A DNA stretch of 64,000 bases from Neostapfia colusana. Lineage: Eukaryota; Streptophyta; Magnoliopsida; Poales; Poaceae. Made by a program: the position numbers and the translations under genes. Every line of letters starts with the position of its first letter. Position 1 is the first letter of the stretch. The stretch lies in contig JASWHV010000005.1 of NCBI GenBank assembly GCA_030760725.1, positions 24,871,241 to 24,935,240 on the forward strand. Reading direction: 5' to 3'. Shown piece by piece: positions 35,701 to 46,762 of this stretch. The notes beneath the pieces are model-generated. The model ran no database searches. It saw only the letters and a program-made list of their open reading frames with translations, and had not been told where the DNA came from.

Positions 35701-37180
35701 CCATTCTGGTCGAACAATGGATGATTCCTTTATGTTTTGTCAACCAATCCATACCCAAGATAATATCTATCCCTTGTGAATCTATCACTATGAGGTTAAC
35801 AGTAAATACTACCCCATTAATGTCTAGGTTCACCTTGGGACACACTTGTCTTGTCCTTATTTCTCCACCCGGAGAGTTTACGGCAAGCATATGGTTCATT
35901 TGTGTGGTTGCTAGGTCATGCTTCTTAACAAACCCTTGAGCAATGAACGAGTGGGTAGCACCAGAATTAAACAGCAGGGTTGCAATGCGTAAATTGGCAG
36001 GAAACTTACCAACTACCACGTCGGGTGCCTCTTGTGCTTCCTCCATAGTGACGTGGTTCACCCGTCCTCTCATTACATTCTGCTGTTGTGGCTGCGTGGG
36101 CTTCTTCTTTGGGCACTTATGGGCGTAGTGCCCCACTTCACCACAGCTAAAGCATTGCACCCCAACCTTAGGTGCTTGGCCTTTATTGTCTTGGGGTTGG
36201 TTTGGAGGTCCTTGCACTGTTGGTCGAGGTGGATATGCGGGGCGAGGCTGCTGTACAAACTGACGTTGTGGCTGTGCTAGTGCTGCGGAAGGCCTGTAGT
36301 TCGGGTTGTACCCTCTTGGTGCTGAGTAGGGTACCGCAGCACGGTTCGTCTGCCCTGCATGTTGCTGCATCAGACGTGGGCGAGTGTTGCTCCCTGAGGC
36401 TTGGTGTGACCATCCGGCCTTCCTCTTGTTCTCATTTTCCAAGGCCTTTAGCTTCCTTTCTACCACAAACGCTCTGTCCACCATATTTTGGAAGCTTTCA
36501 TACTCATTTGAGGACATTGCACACTGCATTTCTGCGGTAAGTCCCTCCATGAAACAATCTTGTTTCTGCTCATCAGTCTCTATGTCCCGTGGGGCATAAC
36601 CAGATAGTTGAGTAAATTTAGTAAGGTATTCCCTCACCGTCATGTTTCCCTGCTGCAGTCCCAAAAACTCCTTCCTCTTGTTTTTGAGTTCACCTCTTGG
36701 GATGTAATGGTTGCGGAAGCTACGCTTGAACTCTTCCCAAGTGATGTTCTCAGGGTCATGATGGGCGGCCACGTAGGCGGTCCACCAATCAGCAGCAGGT
36801 CCATGCAACTGATGAGAGGCAAACAGCACCCTCTCATACCCTTGGCACTGTATGATCCTCATCTTGCTTTCAATGGTCTTTAGCCAATCATCTGCCTCCA
36901 GAGGTTCAGCAGCACTTGCAAACTTCGGAGGTTGAGTTCCTAGAAACTCACTCAACCTTGGTTGGCGTGGTGCAGCTTGTGGAGGTGGAACTTGATGCAA
37001 GTTGGCCACCACTTGAGTCAAGTTCTGGATGAGCTGATTCTGATTCTCCAGCATTTGGTGGAGGGGATCAACTCCTTCACGGCGACCACCCCGGTCCTGG
37101 CCTCCAGATAGATGAGGGTCGCATGCCTCATCGTTGTTGTTGGCGGGGTTGGCAGCACGTCCTTTTCCTCTTCCGGCCAT
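32711..37180 (-). pseudogene. Element C gag-pol polyprotein, one frame with two nonsense codons
   Basis: Starts [11 protein letters not shown] at 37180. Capsid region residues ~70-240, zinc knuckle [15 protein letters not shown] at ~343-357, protease at ~400, RT with FIDD, RNase H, integrase (HHCC region, D, D and E all visible) and a chromodomain-like end (ATWEREDEL). The frame is continuous over ~1490 codons except TAA at 33707-33709 (between SG and DSIWV in integrase) and TAA at 32942-32944 (VS*LKK, where relatives have Gln). The protease motif reads FNSGATHSF: the catalytic Asp is Asn (codon 35966-35968). Otherwise the best preserved polyprotein in the window. Confidence 0.92.
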
Positions 37181-37485
37181 CTAGCAGAATCAACCAATGT
37201 TAATTTGAAAGCATTTAGTATCATCTTACTACTTTCATTTGTTTGTAATTTTGAAGTGTTGAGGCTTTGTTATACTTTTCTGAGGGTTTATTTCTCACAC
37301 AAAAATAGATGCAATATTATTTCATGTGGGTTCACTCACCAAAGCAAAACAATCTAAAGACGAGGCTGTGGACAATTGCTCATGGCTTCCACAACTCACG
37401 TCACACACCAAGCATTAACACACCATTAACTTAACGTAACGACTCGACTATTCGACATCTTGCTAACTAAGGGAAAGACTCTACA

Positions 37486-38256
37486 CTACTCGTTTTCTTG
37501 AGCTGGCTCCTCGGGATCTTCCTCATCATTTCGGCTTCCTTCTGACTCTGCTTTGGGTGGGGAGGCTGCTGGTGGAGAAGTGCGACGACGCCTGATCGCT
37601 CGACGATCTGGGGAGTCAGGAGTCCATGTATCATTCATGGTGACACACAGTTCATTCCCATCTCCTCTTTCTCTCGCCCTCCGGCAGGCTCGAAGCAACG
37701 CCTCGGTTTCCTTCAGGGTGTCACGAACATCCTGAAGCTTCTGCTGACACTCCTGCAGTCGAGTGCTGAGCATAGCAGCATCCTCCAAGCACAAGTCCAT
37801 GTGCTCATGGGAAGTCCCTTGCTGCACTGGCGGGTACTTGTACTCCGTGGTACCACTCTCACGCTGGAGGACATACATGTACTCAGTCCTGTCCAGGTGG
37901 CGACGATAGATGTGACTCTGGCAGGTGATGGCCTCCCAGGTGACATCCTTCTCCGCATCGACCTGTGTTGCTCTACAGGTTGGAGAGCGGTGGATCTTAA
38001 GCAGCTGATTTTCGTGTATAATCCTCATCTCTGAACTCCATTCTTCCCTCTTCTCACGGATGGTCCTGGTGGAGTTATAGTGGATGATTAGCTTGCCCGT
38101 ATTGCCGGCGGCTTCGAGCATACGTCGAAGACGGCGCAACAAGCCTCCTACTGCCAATCCGTAGGAAAGGTACGTCACCGGACGGCTCTCCTCTCTTTCG
38201 GCAAGGGCAACTACGGGAACTCTCCCTCCTGTGGACTTGCGAGCGGTGCGAACCAT
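37486..38256 (-). CDS. Element C pre-gag sense gene, 256 residues, unknown function
   Basis: An uninterrupted 256-codon frame between primer site and gag on the element's sense strand, ending ~300 bases before gag. N-terminal ~140 residues contain aromatic and charged patches including DVTWEAI and YMYVLQRESG. Residues ~150-200 are Leu/Gln/Glu-rich with a heptad-like pattern (LSTRLQECQQKLQDVRDTL), suggesting a coiled coil. The tail is Arg- then Ser/Pro/Glu-rich. It resembles in layout, and weakly in sequence, the 314-residue gene of element A. No enzymatic motif is seen. Elements B and D lack it. Confidence 0.7.
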   Translation of the reverse strand: MVRTARKSTGGRVPVVALAEREESRPVTYLSYGLAVGGLLRRLRRMLEAAGNTGKLIIHYNSTRTIREKREEWSSEMRIIHENQLLKIHRSPTCRATQVDAEKDVTWEAITCQSHIYRRHLDRTEYMYVLQRESGTTEYKYPPVQQGTSHEHMDLCLEDAAMLSTRLQECQQKLQDVRDTLKETEALLRACRRARERGDGNELCVTMNDTWTPDSPDRRAIRRRRTSPPAASPPKAESEGSRNDEEDPEEPAQENE

Positions 38257-38461
38257 ATAAAAACAAAAAGCATTTAAACTTAGGTTAGATAAAACTTTTT
38301 AAACAAAATCCTATTTTGAATGAAAATTGGGGTAAGATGAAGAAAGTGACCATTAAATAACACTTTTCAACACACATCTTGCAAAAAAATAGTTTTTAAG
38401 AAAATAGGGCCCTTAAATACGTCCATTTCTACCTAGGTCCACGTTCCTACCGGCAACCTTG

Positions 38462-38473
38462 GCTCTGATACCA
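38462..38473 (-). other. Element C primer binding site
   Basis: The minus strand reads TGGTATCAGAGC exactly, four bases from the LTR border at 38478. Confidence 0.9.
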
Positions 38474-38477
38474 CTTA

Positions 38478-38830
38478 TGTCACACCCGGTTTTTCCGAAG
38501 AACAACCAAGTGAATATCACATGTATGCCAGGATCATTTTCTCATACATGTGAGGAAAAATAGTGAAGCATCATTTATTACAAGCCAGGTGTCGAATATA
38601 AATAAGTCTTACATAGCAAATGTCTCGATGGACAATAATAAGTTCATCACAAGTAAATAAACTAGCAGCGGAATAATTATTCTCGTAGGCTCCATCACAG
38701 GCGTTGCCCAGGGTCTCCATGAACCAAGAAACCTTATCTGGGTCCAAAGTCTTGATCATTATACACCACCTCATTATCTTGACCTGAGCAGCAATATAAA
38801 CCAACAAATATGCAAGGTTGAGTACCGATG
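38478..38830 (-). repeat. Element C 5' LTR, first part
   Basis: TGTCACACCCGG..., near-identical to 29236-29590. It ends at CGATG, the target duplicated by insertion of D. Confidence 0.93.
38826..38830. repeat. Target site duplication of element D (left copy)
   Basis: CGATG here and at 49745-49749 flank element D exactly. The undisturbed target, GTACCGATGGTACTC, is visible in the other LTR of C near 29585. Confidence 0.95.
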
Positions 38831-38977
38831 TGTGACACCCTCATCTCGGGTGTCAGCATATATTCATGTTTTATGAAGAGGAAAACATTTTTAGAAAAGA
38901 GGGAACAGAAACAAGTATCAAAAGGATAGCTAGTAAAGCTCCCTGAGAGCGCCGAAAGCAACTTCCACGGCCAGCAG

Positions 38978-39485
38978 ACCACGTGGCGCGTTCGGAGCTC
39001 ATCCCCGAAGAGATTGGAGAGGTCCGACGCTAAACTGGCTACGTGGCAGGCTCGGGGGTCACCTCCGCAATTGGAAAGAGGTCCGACCCTGTGGGACACG
39101 TGCTGCCGCGGAGCTAGCCTCTGCGGAAGAAGCAAAGGCATTTTTTTTCAGAGGGCACGTGTCATCCTCGGAGCTAGTCGTCGCGGAAGTCAGGGGACCA
39201 GTCGCACGGGATACGTGTTGATCTCGGAACCCATCTCCGAGAAGTCCGGATCTATTGAACACGTGTCGCCACCGGAGCTTATCTCCGGAGGTCCTTCGCT
39301 GCTGGACACGTGTCGACCTCGGGGCATGTCCCTGAGGGAAGGAAAGGAGGAAAGACCGGCACCCACACGTGGCGTGCGCGGAGCTCGTCTCCGAAGAAGA
39401 GGGAGGTCTCGATCGATTGACACGCGGCACAACCGGAGCTCGTCTCTGCAGATGAGGAGATACCATGCCCGGAGGACACGTGGAG
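38978..39485 (+). repeat. G-box minisatellite in U3 of element D 5' LTR
   Basis: Ten units with ACGTG cores near 38980, 39038, 39096, 39155, 39210, 39258, 39303, 39363, 39419 (degenerate) and 39475; spacing 45-60 bp. Each is followed by a GGAGCTC-like and AGGTCC-like segment. The 3' LTR copy is at 46910-47417. Confidence 0.78.
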
Positions 39486-39672
39486 CTTCCGGAGCTCATC
39501 ATCACGGAGGTAGCAAGTTCTGGAGCGGTTTTTACGCGTAAAGATACCGGTACGCAACAGAAACCGATCTAAATTCCACGATGTTACCAAAGATAAGAAG
39601 TCAGGATCCAACAAGATCTGAATAAGACTTTTATTTGGGATCCAATTAGATTAGGACTCTTCTCTTCTCGAT

Positions 39673-39680
39673 TATAAATA
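39673..39680 (+). promoter_or_regulatory. TATA box of element D 5' LTR
   Basis: TATAAATA, 842 bases into the LTR and ~190 bases after the last G-box unit. Copy at 47604-47611 in the 3' LTR. Confidence 0.75.
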
Positions 39681-40161
39681 GAACCCGAAACCTCTGGCCG
39701 AAACCACGAACTTCTCTTTCAACTCCTGAGCAGACGACTTAGAGCCCTAGCCCTAACTCGCCGAGCAAAACATCGCCGAAAGCACAACAAGGGAGATCAT
39801 CGGAGGAGAACCAAGCGGTCTGAGGAGGACCCCAAAGACAAGAAGAACGTGAGGTAGGACTTCAATACCACCTTACGACATCATGTTGTTCATCTCTTTG
39901 CGTCTGTTCTTTGATTCCTTTCGAACAGAAGCCTTTTCGTGGGCAGAACACTCGATGATCAGTTTGATCTAAAGATAAGATCATCGCCACGTTCATCCTT
40001 GATCTGAACACCTTTGACCATACAAGACATGCAAGAACACCAGATCAATCTAATAGAACTAATCGTAGGATAGCATGCATGTTCATCATCACATCTAGTT
40101 TATGGTTTGTGCATGATATTGATTGCTGTGAATTTGTGTGCACGTGAATCCTACATAGCAG

Positions 40162-41523
40162 GACAAACTCAGGAAGCTGTCTACGACGAGCTGCAGCAAC
40201 AAAGTTTTGAGAATCAAGAACAACCGGAACCGCAAGAACAAGGCAAGTGCTCCTTGACCATGTTGATCCTATGTTTTGGGTAAAACTATTTTGTTTTGCG
40301 AAAAGGTGTGTGTGCTGAGTCAAACATGATGGGAAACCCTTTTTATAGGAGTTTACTAGTTTTGGTTGAACCACCCTTGTCGCTCGGGAAGTTTATGAGT
40401 CGGGTTTTGGTTTTTGCTTTATGCTTCGCTGAGTCCATGGGATTGGGAAGCGAGATAGATGTGTCTAGCTAACTGCACTCGTACTGATAATAAGTAATTG
40501 ATGAGGCTAATGAACATGGATCGGAGGGGGATCTAGGCAAGCCTGGGTTTGTGAATAAGGTAGCATGAGACGGTGGTGTACTTGCGTAGATCTAAGGACC
40601 GGTTCATGCATGCATATGGCAGGATAACAGTGCCACCACAAGGCCAAGTATGGCTGCGGCTTAGCTGAGTAATTAGGTAAGTTGCTAGGGTGTTATGGAC
40701 TGTGGAAGGCGCGGGGAATGGGAGTCGAGTAAGGACTGTCCTGGGAACTGCATGGCACAAGAGGGGGCCCGTGGGTGGGAGAATTGGAGATTCCAGCCTG
40801 CCGGTGAAATCTTAGTGAGTCCATACATCTAGTGACCCCTTTGTAAAGGTTATTTTGTGATATCTTGACCATACACCGATGGATGTGTACTGGTATAATG
40901 GAGGTTCTGCAGTCGCCGACGGGTGACGAAATCACAAACTTGTGGGTAAAGAGGTGCAAACTCTGTAGAGTTATTAAAACTATCATGATAGCCGAGCTTA
41001 TGGTCACGAGCACCTGGCTAAACTGCCATGATTAGATGGGATGGTTATTGGGAAGGTTCTTGGTTATGGTTATGGTTTTGGTTATGGTTTGGTTTGGAAT
41101 TGTTAAGTCTGGATGATGAAAGGGTTGCATGACTGGTGGGTCATGATATGAGATTGGTCTCGGTGCGAGACAAGGTTGTTTCATGAGGTGAGATGGTAGT
41201 GAATACGAGGAGGTATTCGTGAGTATGGGTAAAGGATTTGGTTAATGTTAGGATGGAACACGGGAAGTGATGGAGGTATGTTGGAAATTTCATACATGCT
41301 GGGACTACATTCATCTAAAGTTAAGTTGTTGTTTTATCACGGTTTTATAAATCTGCTTTTCTGCAAATAAGCCTTTTATACCTACCTTGTTTATGAGCTG
41401 CATATCATGTGTTATTCCCGCACTTGCTGAGTACATCATTGTGCTCAAACTTGCATTATTATTTCTTCATCAACAGAAAGAGAAGGCTACTATAAAGATC
41501 AAGTAGAGCATTATGGCGTGTGA
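40162..41523 (+). other. LTR-embedded split reading frame, element D 5' LTR
   Basis: Middle exon 40162-40242 (81 nt) codes for LQQQSFENQEQPEPQEQ-like residues and ends at AG|GCAAGTG. The last exon 41477-41523 follows CAACAG and codes for REGYYKDQVEHYGV to TGA. Relative to B, the middle exon has a 9-base, in-frame length difference. The 3' LTR copies (48083-48163 and 49399-49445) keep both exons open. Confidence 0.52.
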
Positions 41524-41821
41524 TCTGTTCTCAACTTTGCCTGTGGAGGGAGTAGAGATGAAGCCACTTCTGCTTAGTTTTGCTTCCGCATTAGTTTTTG
41601 CTTCCGCATTTAAATAAAGATTTCCGCTGCGTAGAAATAAAGACTTCCGCTGTGAGCATGAGTCCAAGACTCATGAGGTGTTGTAATAAACTCTGTTATT
41701 CGTGGTAATATTAATCTGAATTCAGTTTGTGGAACGTATGTGTATGTGTGATGAACATCCTGGGCACACATATACATTAGTTCTCGGTTCCGTTGTTTTC
41801 CACAGAATTGAGGGCGTCACA

Positions 41822-41928
41822 GATTGGTATCAGAGCTACGGGTTGACAGTAGGTTACACGCCTAGATAGAAACCTTAGATTGATATAAGAATCACGGGTT
41901 AACAGCAAGTTATACCCCTAAATAGAAG
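41822..41928 (+). repeat. Tandem duplication of primer-site region in element D leader
   Basis: About 50 bases starting GATTGGTATCAGAG (41822-41871) recur as GATTGATATAAGAA (41878-41928). The copies differ largely by G-to-A or C-to-T changes. Element B has one copy only. Confidence 0.7.
41825..41836 (+). other. Element D primer binding site
   Basis: TGGTATCAGAGC, perfect, three bases after the LTR. A degenerate second copy of this stretch lies 56 bases downstream (see 41878-41928). Confidence 0.9.
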
Positions 41929-42252
41929 CTACACGGACCAAAGGAAGCATCCTAGGATGAATAGCTTAGATTGGCCTTGAAACCACCTTGACATAGGAAA
42001 CCATCCTTGAATAGGAGTTGAGTGGGCCCTTGTGATGATTATTTGTGAATATGTGCTTAGTGTGAGTGGTGGGACGTCTCAAAAACGTTGTCCATATCCA
42101 CACATAAGAAGAAGGAGATGTGAGATGTTTCGGCACTTGCTCACATCCTCATAAGGGCTAATATATATAGTCCAAACTCACCTTGATGCATATAGTTGAA
42201 AGGACCTACCTGACCTTCTAACCTTCTATTACTATTTCGTTCTCTCTCACAG

Positions 42253-45200
42253 ATGGTGAGAGGAAACGCCAGCCGAAGGAACGTCCAGGAAGATGACCAC
42301 GAGGAAGTTCCTGCTAACCCCGGAGCTGGCGAAAACAACCTAGAAAGGTTGATGGCCATGCAAAACCAGCTTATGCAAACCATGATCCAAACTTTGGGTC
42401 AGTTGCAGGCCAACCAAAACTCCGTTCCGGCACCACCGCCACCACCCCCGCCGACTCATAACAGGTTGGGAGAGTTCATGAGGACTCGACCACCCACCTT
42501 TGCTCAAGCAAGCGATCCAATGGAGGCCGATGATTGGTTTAAGTCCATGGAGAAGAAGCTTGCCATTATTCAGTGCAACGACCGAGAGAAGGTTCTCTTT
42601 GCGTCGCACCAACTGATGGGAGCAGCTGCTGACTGGTGGGATGCCTTGAGCAACGCCCATGCCAACACGGAGACAATCACTTGGACTGAGTTCAAGGAAA
42701 ATTTCCGCTCCCACTACATCCCTGTTGGTGTAATGATGCTCAAGAGGCAGGAGTTTGAAGGTCTCCGCCAAGGGCAGAAAAGTGTGAACGAATACCTCAA
42801 CAAGTTCATACAATTGTCCCGGTATGCCCCCGAAGATGTCAACTCAGATCAGAGGAAGCAGTACCTGTTCATGAGAGGGTTGAACAATGAGATCCAAGTT
42901 CAGCTCCTCAACAATGACTACGTAAGCTTCCAGAAGCTGGTTGAAAAGGCTATTGTGGTGGAAAACAAGATCCGAGAGATCGAGCACGAGTGCAAAAGGA
43001 AGATCCCATACCAGCCCCAAGGGAGCAACGTACGACCTAGATACATGCCCCCTGCACCGCAGTATGGATCGACCACTCCTACGTACCGCCCTGGTCAGCC
43101 ACCACAGCAACGGCTCGTTGCACCGGCACCTCGTGTGCCCATGCCTCCTGCGCCCCGGCCTAACAATGGCGCTCCTGTTCAAAACCCCCGCCCCAACGTA
43201 CCTGCTGCCGTAGGCAACAGGGCATGCTTTGCATGCGGGGAAGTAGGCCACTTCGCTAACCAGTGCCCGAAGAGAGGCCCTGGACAGCAAGGTAACGTGC
43301 CTAAGCAGAATCAGCGACCAAACGGAGGGGACAACCAAGGGAACCGAGGACCGCAGAACTATGCTCGTGGCCACGTTAACCATGTCACTGCTGAGGAAGC
43401 ACAACGGGCTGAGGACGTCGTAATTGGTATGTCCCTTGCCAACTCCAACCCAGCCACCATTTTATTTGATTCCGGAGCATCACATTCCTTCATATTATCC
43501 AAATATGTTGCCAAACATCATCTACCCGTATCCCACTTAGAATGTGCTATGTTAGTTAATTCTCCCGGAGGAGAAATGAGGACGAATATAGTATGTCCTA
43601 AAGTAAGCCTTAAAATAAGGGGGGTAGACTTCCTTGCCAACCTTATTGTCTTGGACTCCCACGGAATTGACATCATACTCGGAATGGACTGGTTAAGCAA
43701 GCACAATGGAGTAATCCAATGCGCTGAGAGAAGCGTGCAATTGACAAACGAACACGGTATCCGTGTCGAGTTTGAGTCAGCCCCGCAAGCGACCGAACGG
43801 GCGGATCTGAACCATGTTGAAGGAGTAGCATTGGACAACATTCCAGTGGTTCAGGAATTTTCGGATGTGTTCCCGGAAGAACTTCCAGGTATGCCACCTG
43901 ACCGGGATATTGAGTTTGCCATAGATTTGGTACCTGGAACTGCACCCATAGCTAAGAGACCATATAGGATGCCCGTCAACGAATTAGTTGAACTAAAGAA
44001 GCAAATTCAAGAACAGTTGGAGAAGGGTTTTATCCGTCCAAGTTCGTCACCATGGGGAGCCCCGGTACTCTTCGTGGACAAGAAGGACGGAACCCAAAGA
44101 ATGTGTGTGGACTACAGGTCTCTCAACGAGGTAACAATCAAGAATAAATACCCTCTGCCCCGTATAGAGGACCTGTTCGATCAAATGAAAGGAGCCCAAG
44201 TGTTCTCCAAAATTGATCTTCGGTCGGGATATTTCCAGCTGAAGATTAAGCCCTCCGATATACCTAAGACAGCCTTTCGGACGCGGTATGGTTCATATGA
44301 ATATACCGTTATGTCTTTTGGATTGACGAATGCACCCGCATACTTCATGTACCTTATGAATGAGGTTTTCATGGAGTACTTGGACAAGTTCGTCGTGGTT
44401 TTCATCGACGACATTATGGTGTATTCAAAAGTGAGGAGGAGCATGAAGAACATCTGAGATTGACCATGCAGAAGTTGCGAGAGCATCAGTTGTATGCCAA
44501 GCTCAACAAATGTCAATTTTGGCTAAAAGAAATATCCTTCCTAGGCCACATCATCTCCAAGGAAGGGGTATCGGTTGATCCTGGAAAGGTGAGAGATGTT
44601 CTAAAGTGGGACCAACCGAAGAGCGTGAGGGATATTCGGAGTTTCCTTGGGATGGCAGGATACTATCGGCGCTTCAGTAAAGACTTCTCTAAAATAGCAA
44701 AACCTATGACGGAGTTGCTAACGAAGGGGAAGATCTTTCAATGGACACAAGCCTGCCAAGAAAGTTTTGAGGAACTCAAGAAAAGGCTAACCACAGCACC
44801 AGTTCTGGTATTGCCAGACGTAAGCAAGAGCTTTGACATATATTGTGACGCATCTAGACAAGGGCTCGGTTGTGTACTCATGCAGGAAGGACAAGTGGCA
44901 GCCTATGCCTCACGACAATTAAAGAAGCACGAGCTTAACTATCCTACACATGATTGGAGTTAGCAGCAGTGGTGCATGCATTGAAGATTTGGGGACATTA
45001 TATCCTTGGTCATCGATGTGAGATCTATACAGATCATAAAAGCCTCAAGTACATATTTACACAAACGGACTTGAATTTGAGGCAACGTCGATGGTTAGAA
45101 CTCATCAAGGATTATGATGTGGGAATCAACTACCACCCCGGGAAGGCCAATGTGGTCGCTGACGCATTGAACAGAAAGGGAGCATGCCACCAACTCACGG

Positions 45201-46750
45201 TTCGGGAGCTACCACCCGAACTACGTAAGGAGTTCGAATGGTTACACCTTGGATTCTTGAATAACATGGAAATGATGGAAATCCACTCCTCATTGGAGCA
45301 AGAAATAAGAAAGGGACAAGCAACGGACGAGGGGATCAAGGAGATCAAGGAAAGAATCCGACAAGGGATAGAAAAGGATTTCAAGAAGGATAAAAAGGGT
45401 ACGCTTTGGCTAGGAAAAAGGATTTGTGTGCCAAACATAAGACACCTTCGCGACATGATATTGAAGGAGGCACATGATTCACCCTATTCCATACATCCAG
45501 GGAGCACCAAAATGTACAAGGACTTGAAAACTTGCTATTGGTGGGATGGTATGAAGAGGAATATAGCCGAATACGTTGCCCTATGCGACACATGCCAACG
45601 GGTAAAAGCCGAACATTAAAAACCCGCTGGATTGTTGCAACCTTTGAAAATACCTGAATGGAAATGGGAGGACATCAGTATGGACTTTATTGTCGGATTG
45701 CCATGAACTCAGTTAGGATACGACTCCATCTGGGTCATTGTGGACCAGTTGACGAAAACCGCCCATTTTCTTCCGGTAAAAGCCAGTTACAATGTTACAC
45801 AGTTGGCAGAGTTGTACATGGAGCAGATCGTGTGCCGTCATGGAATTCCAAAGAGGATAGTCTCAGATCGAGGTTCTCAGTTTACCTCTAGATTCTGGAA
45901 GAAGCTGCAGAAAGCCATGGGTACACGACTGGATTTTAGCTCTGCCTACCACCCACAAACAGATGGACAAACCGAAAGGACGAACCAAATTTTGGAAGAC
46001 ATGTTGAGAGCTTGCGCCTTGAAATGTGGGCGTAGTTGGGATAGGAGTTTACCGTATGCCGAGTTCTCCTATAACAACAGCTATCAAGCTAGCTTGAAGA
46101 TGTCGCCTTTCGAAGCCTTATATGGTAGACGGTGTAGAACGCCACTGTTCTGGAACGAGACGGGAGAGAACCAGGTGTTTGGACCCGAAGTACTACAAGA
46201 AGCTGAAAAGCAAGTCCAAACGATACGGGAGAACTTAAAGGCTGCTCAGTCACGACAGAAAGGCTATGCGGACAATAGGCGTAGGAAGTTGACCTTTGAA
46301 GTAGGAGACTTCGTATACCTTAAGGTATCGCCTATCCGAGGCCAACGACGTTTTAACGTCAAAGGCAAACTAGCGCCTCGCTACATCGGACCATTTAAGA
46401 TTTTGGATAAGCGAGGAGAAGTAGCCTATCAACTAGAGCTCCCAAACCACCTCTCCGACGTACATGACGTGTTTCATGTATCCCAGCTCAAGAAGTGCTT
46501 GAGAATACCAGAGGAACAAGTGTCAATGGGAGAACTTAAACTTCAAGAGGACCTGACTTACGCAGAACACCCTATCCGAATCTTGGACGTAAAGGAAAGG
46601 GTCACCCGAAACAAGGTGATTTGATGGTGCAAAATACAATGGAGCCATCACACTGAAGCTGAAGCCACATGGGAGCGTGAAGAGGATATTGAGGCTGAAT
46701 TCCCCTATCTATTTTCTACTAACGAATCTCGAGGGCGAGATTCAATTTAA
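42253..46750 (+). pseudogene. Element D gag-pol (two frameshifts, three stops)
   Basis: The first 734 codons are open: capsid region, zinc knuckle [15 protein letters not shown] (~43226), protease [11 protein letters not shown] (~43468) and RT through FIDD (~44405). One A is missing from a run at 44427-44430 and one base near 44952, each shifting the frame. TAA at 45617-45619 (relative has CAA), TGA at 45704-45706 and TGA at 46622-46624 break integrase and the chromodomain linker. RNase H ([11 protein letters not shown]), integrase HHCC and core, and the ATWEREEDI end are all recognisable. The stop at 46748-46750 overlaps the polypurine tract. Start chosen as the ATG of [10 protein letters not shown], shared with B. 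Confidence 0.93.
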
Positions 46751-46762
46751 GGGGGGTAGATT
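46749..46762 (+). other. Element D polypurine tract
   Basis: AAGGGGGGTAGATT, ending at the TG of the 3' LTR. Confidence 0.88.

Larger units (their letters stand above)
29236..38830 (-). mobile_element. Element C: chromodomain Ty3/gypsy retrotransposon, nearly intact gag-pol
   Basis: The 3' LTR 29236-32665 and the start of the 5' LTR 38478-38830 match. Between them are the polypurine tract, gag-pol (two nonsense codons only), a pre-gag gene and the primer site, all on the minus strand. The 5' LTR is interrupted at 38830 by element D, resumes at 49745 and ends at 49878, where copia element G is joined. The left flank ends ACCAC; the right target copy is gone. Confidence 0.94.
38831..41821 (+). 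repeat. Element D 5' LTR, 2991 bp
   Basis: TGTGACACCC...GGGCGTCACA. G-box units 38978-39485, TATA box 39673-39680, split acidic frame 40162-41523. Confidence 0.95.

Noticed and set aside
39014..39541. Long overlapping frames in the LTR of D (also 46747-47436)
   Set aside because: Produced by the GC-rich G-box repeat; frames on opposite strands overlap and differ between LTR copies.
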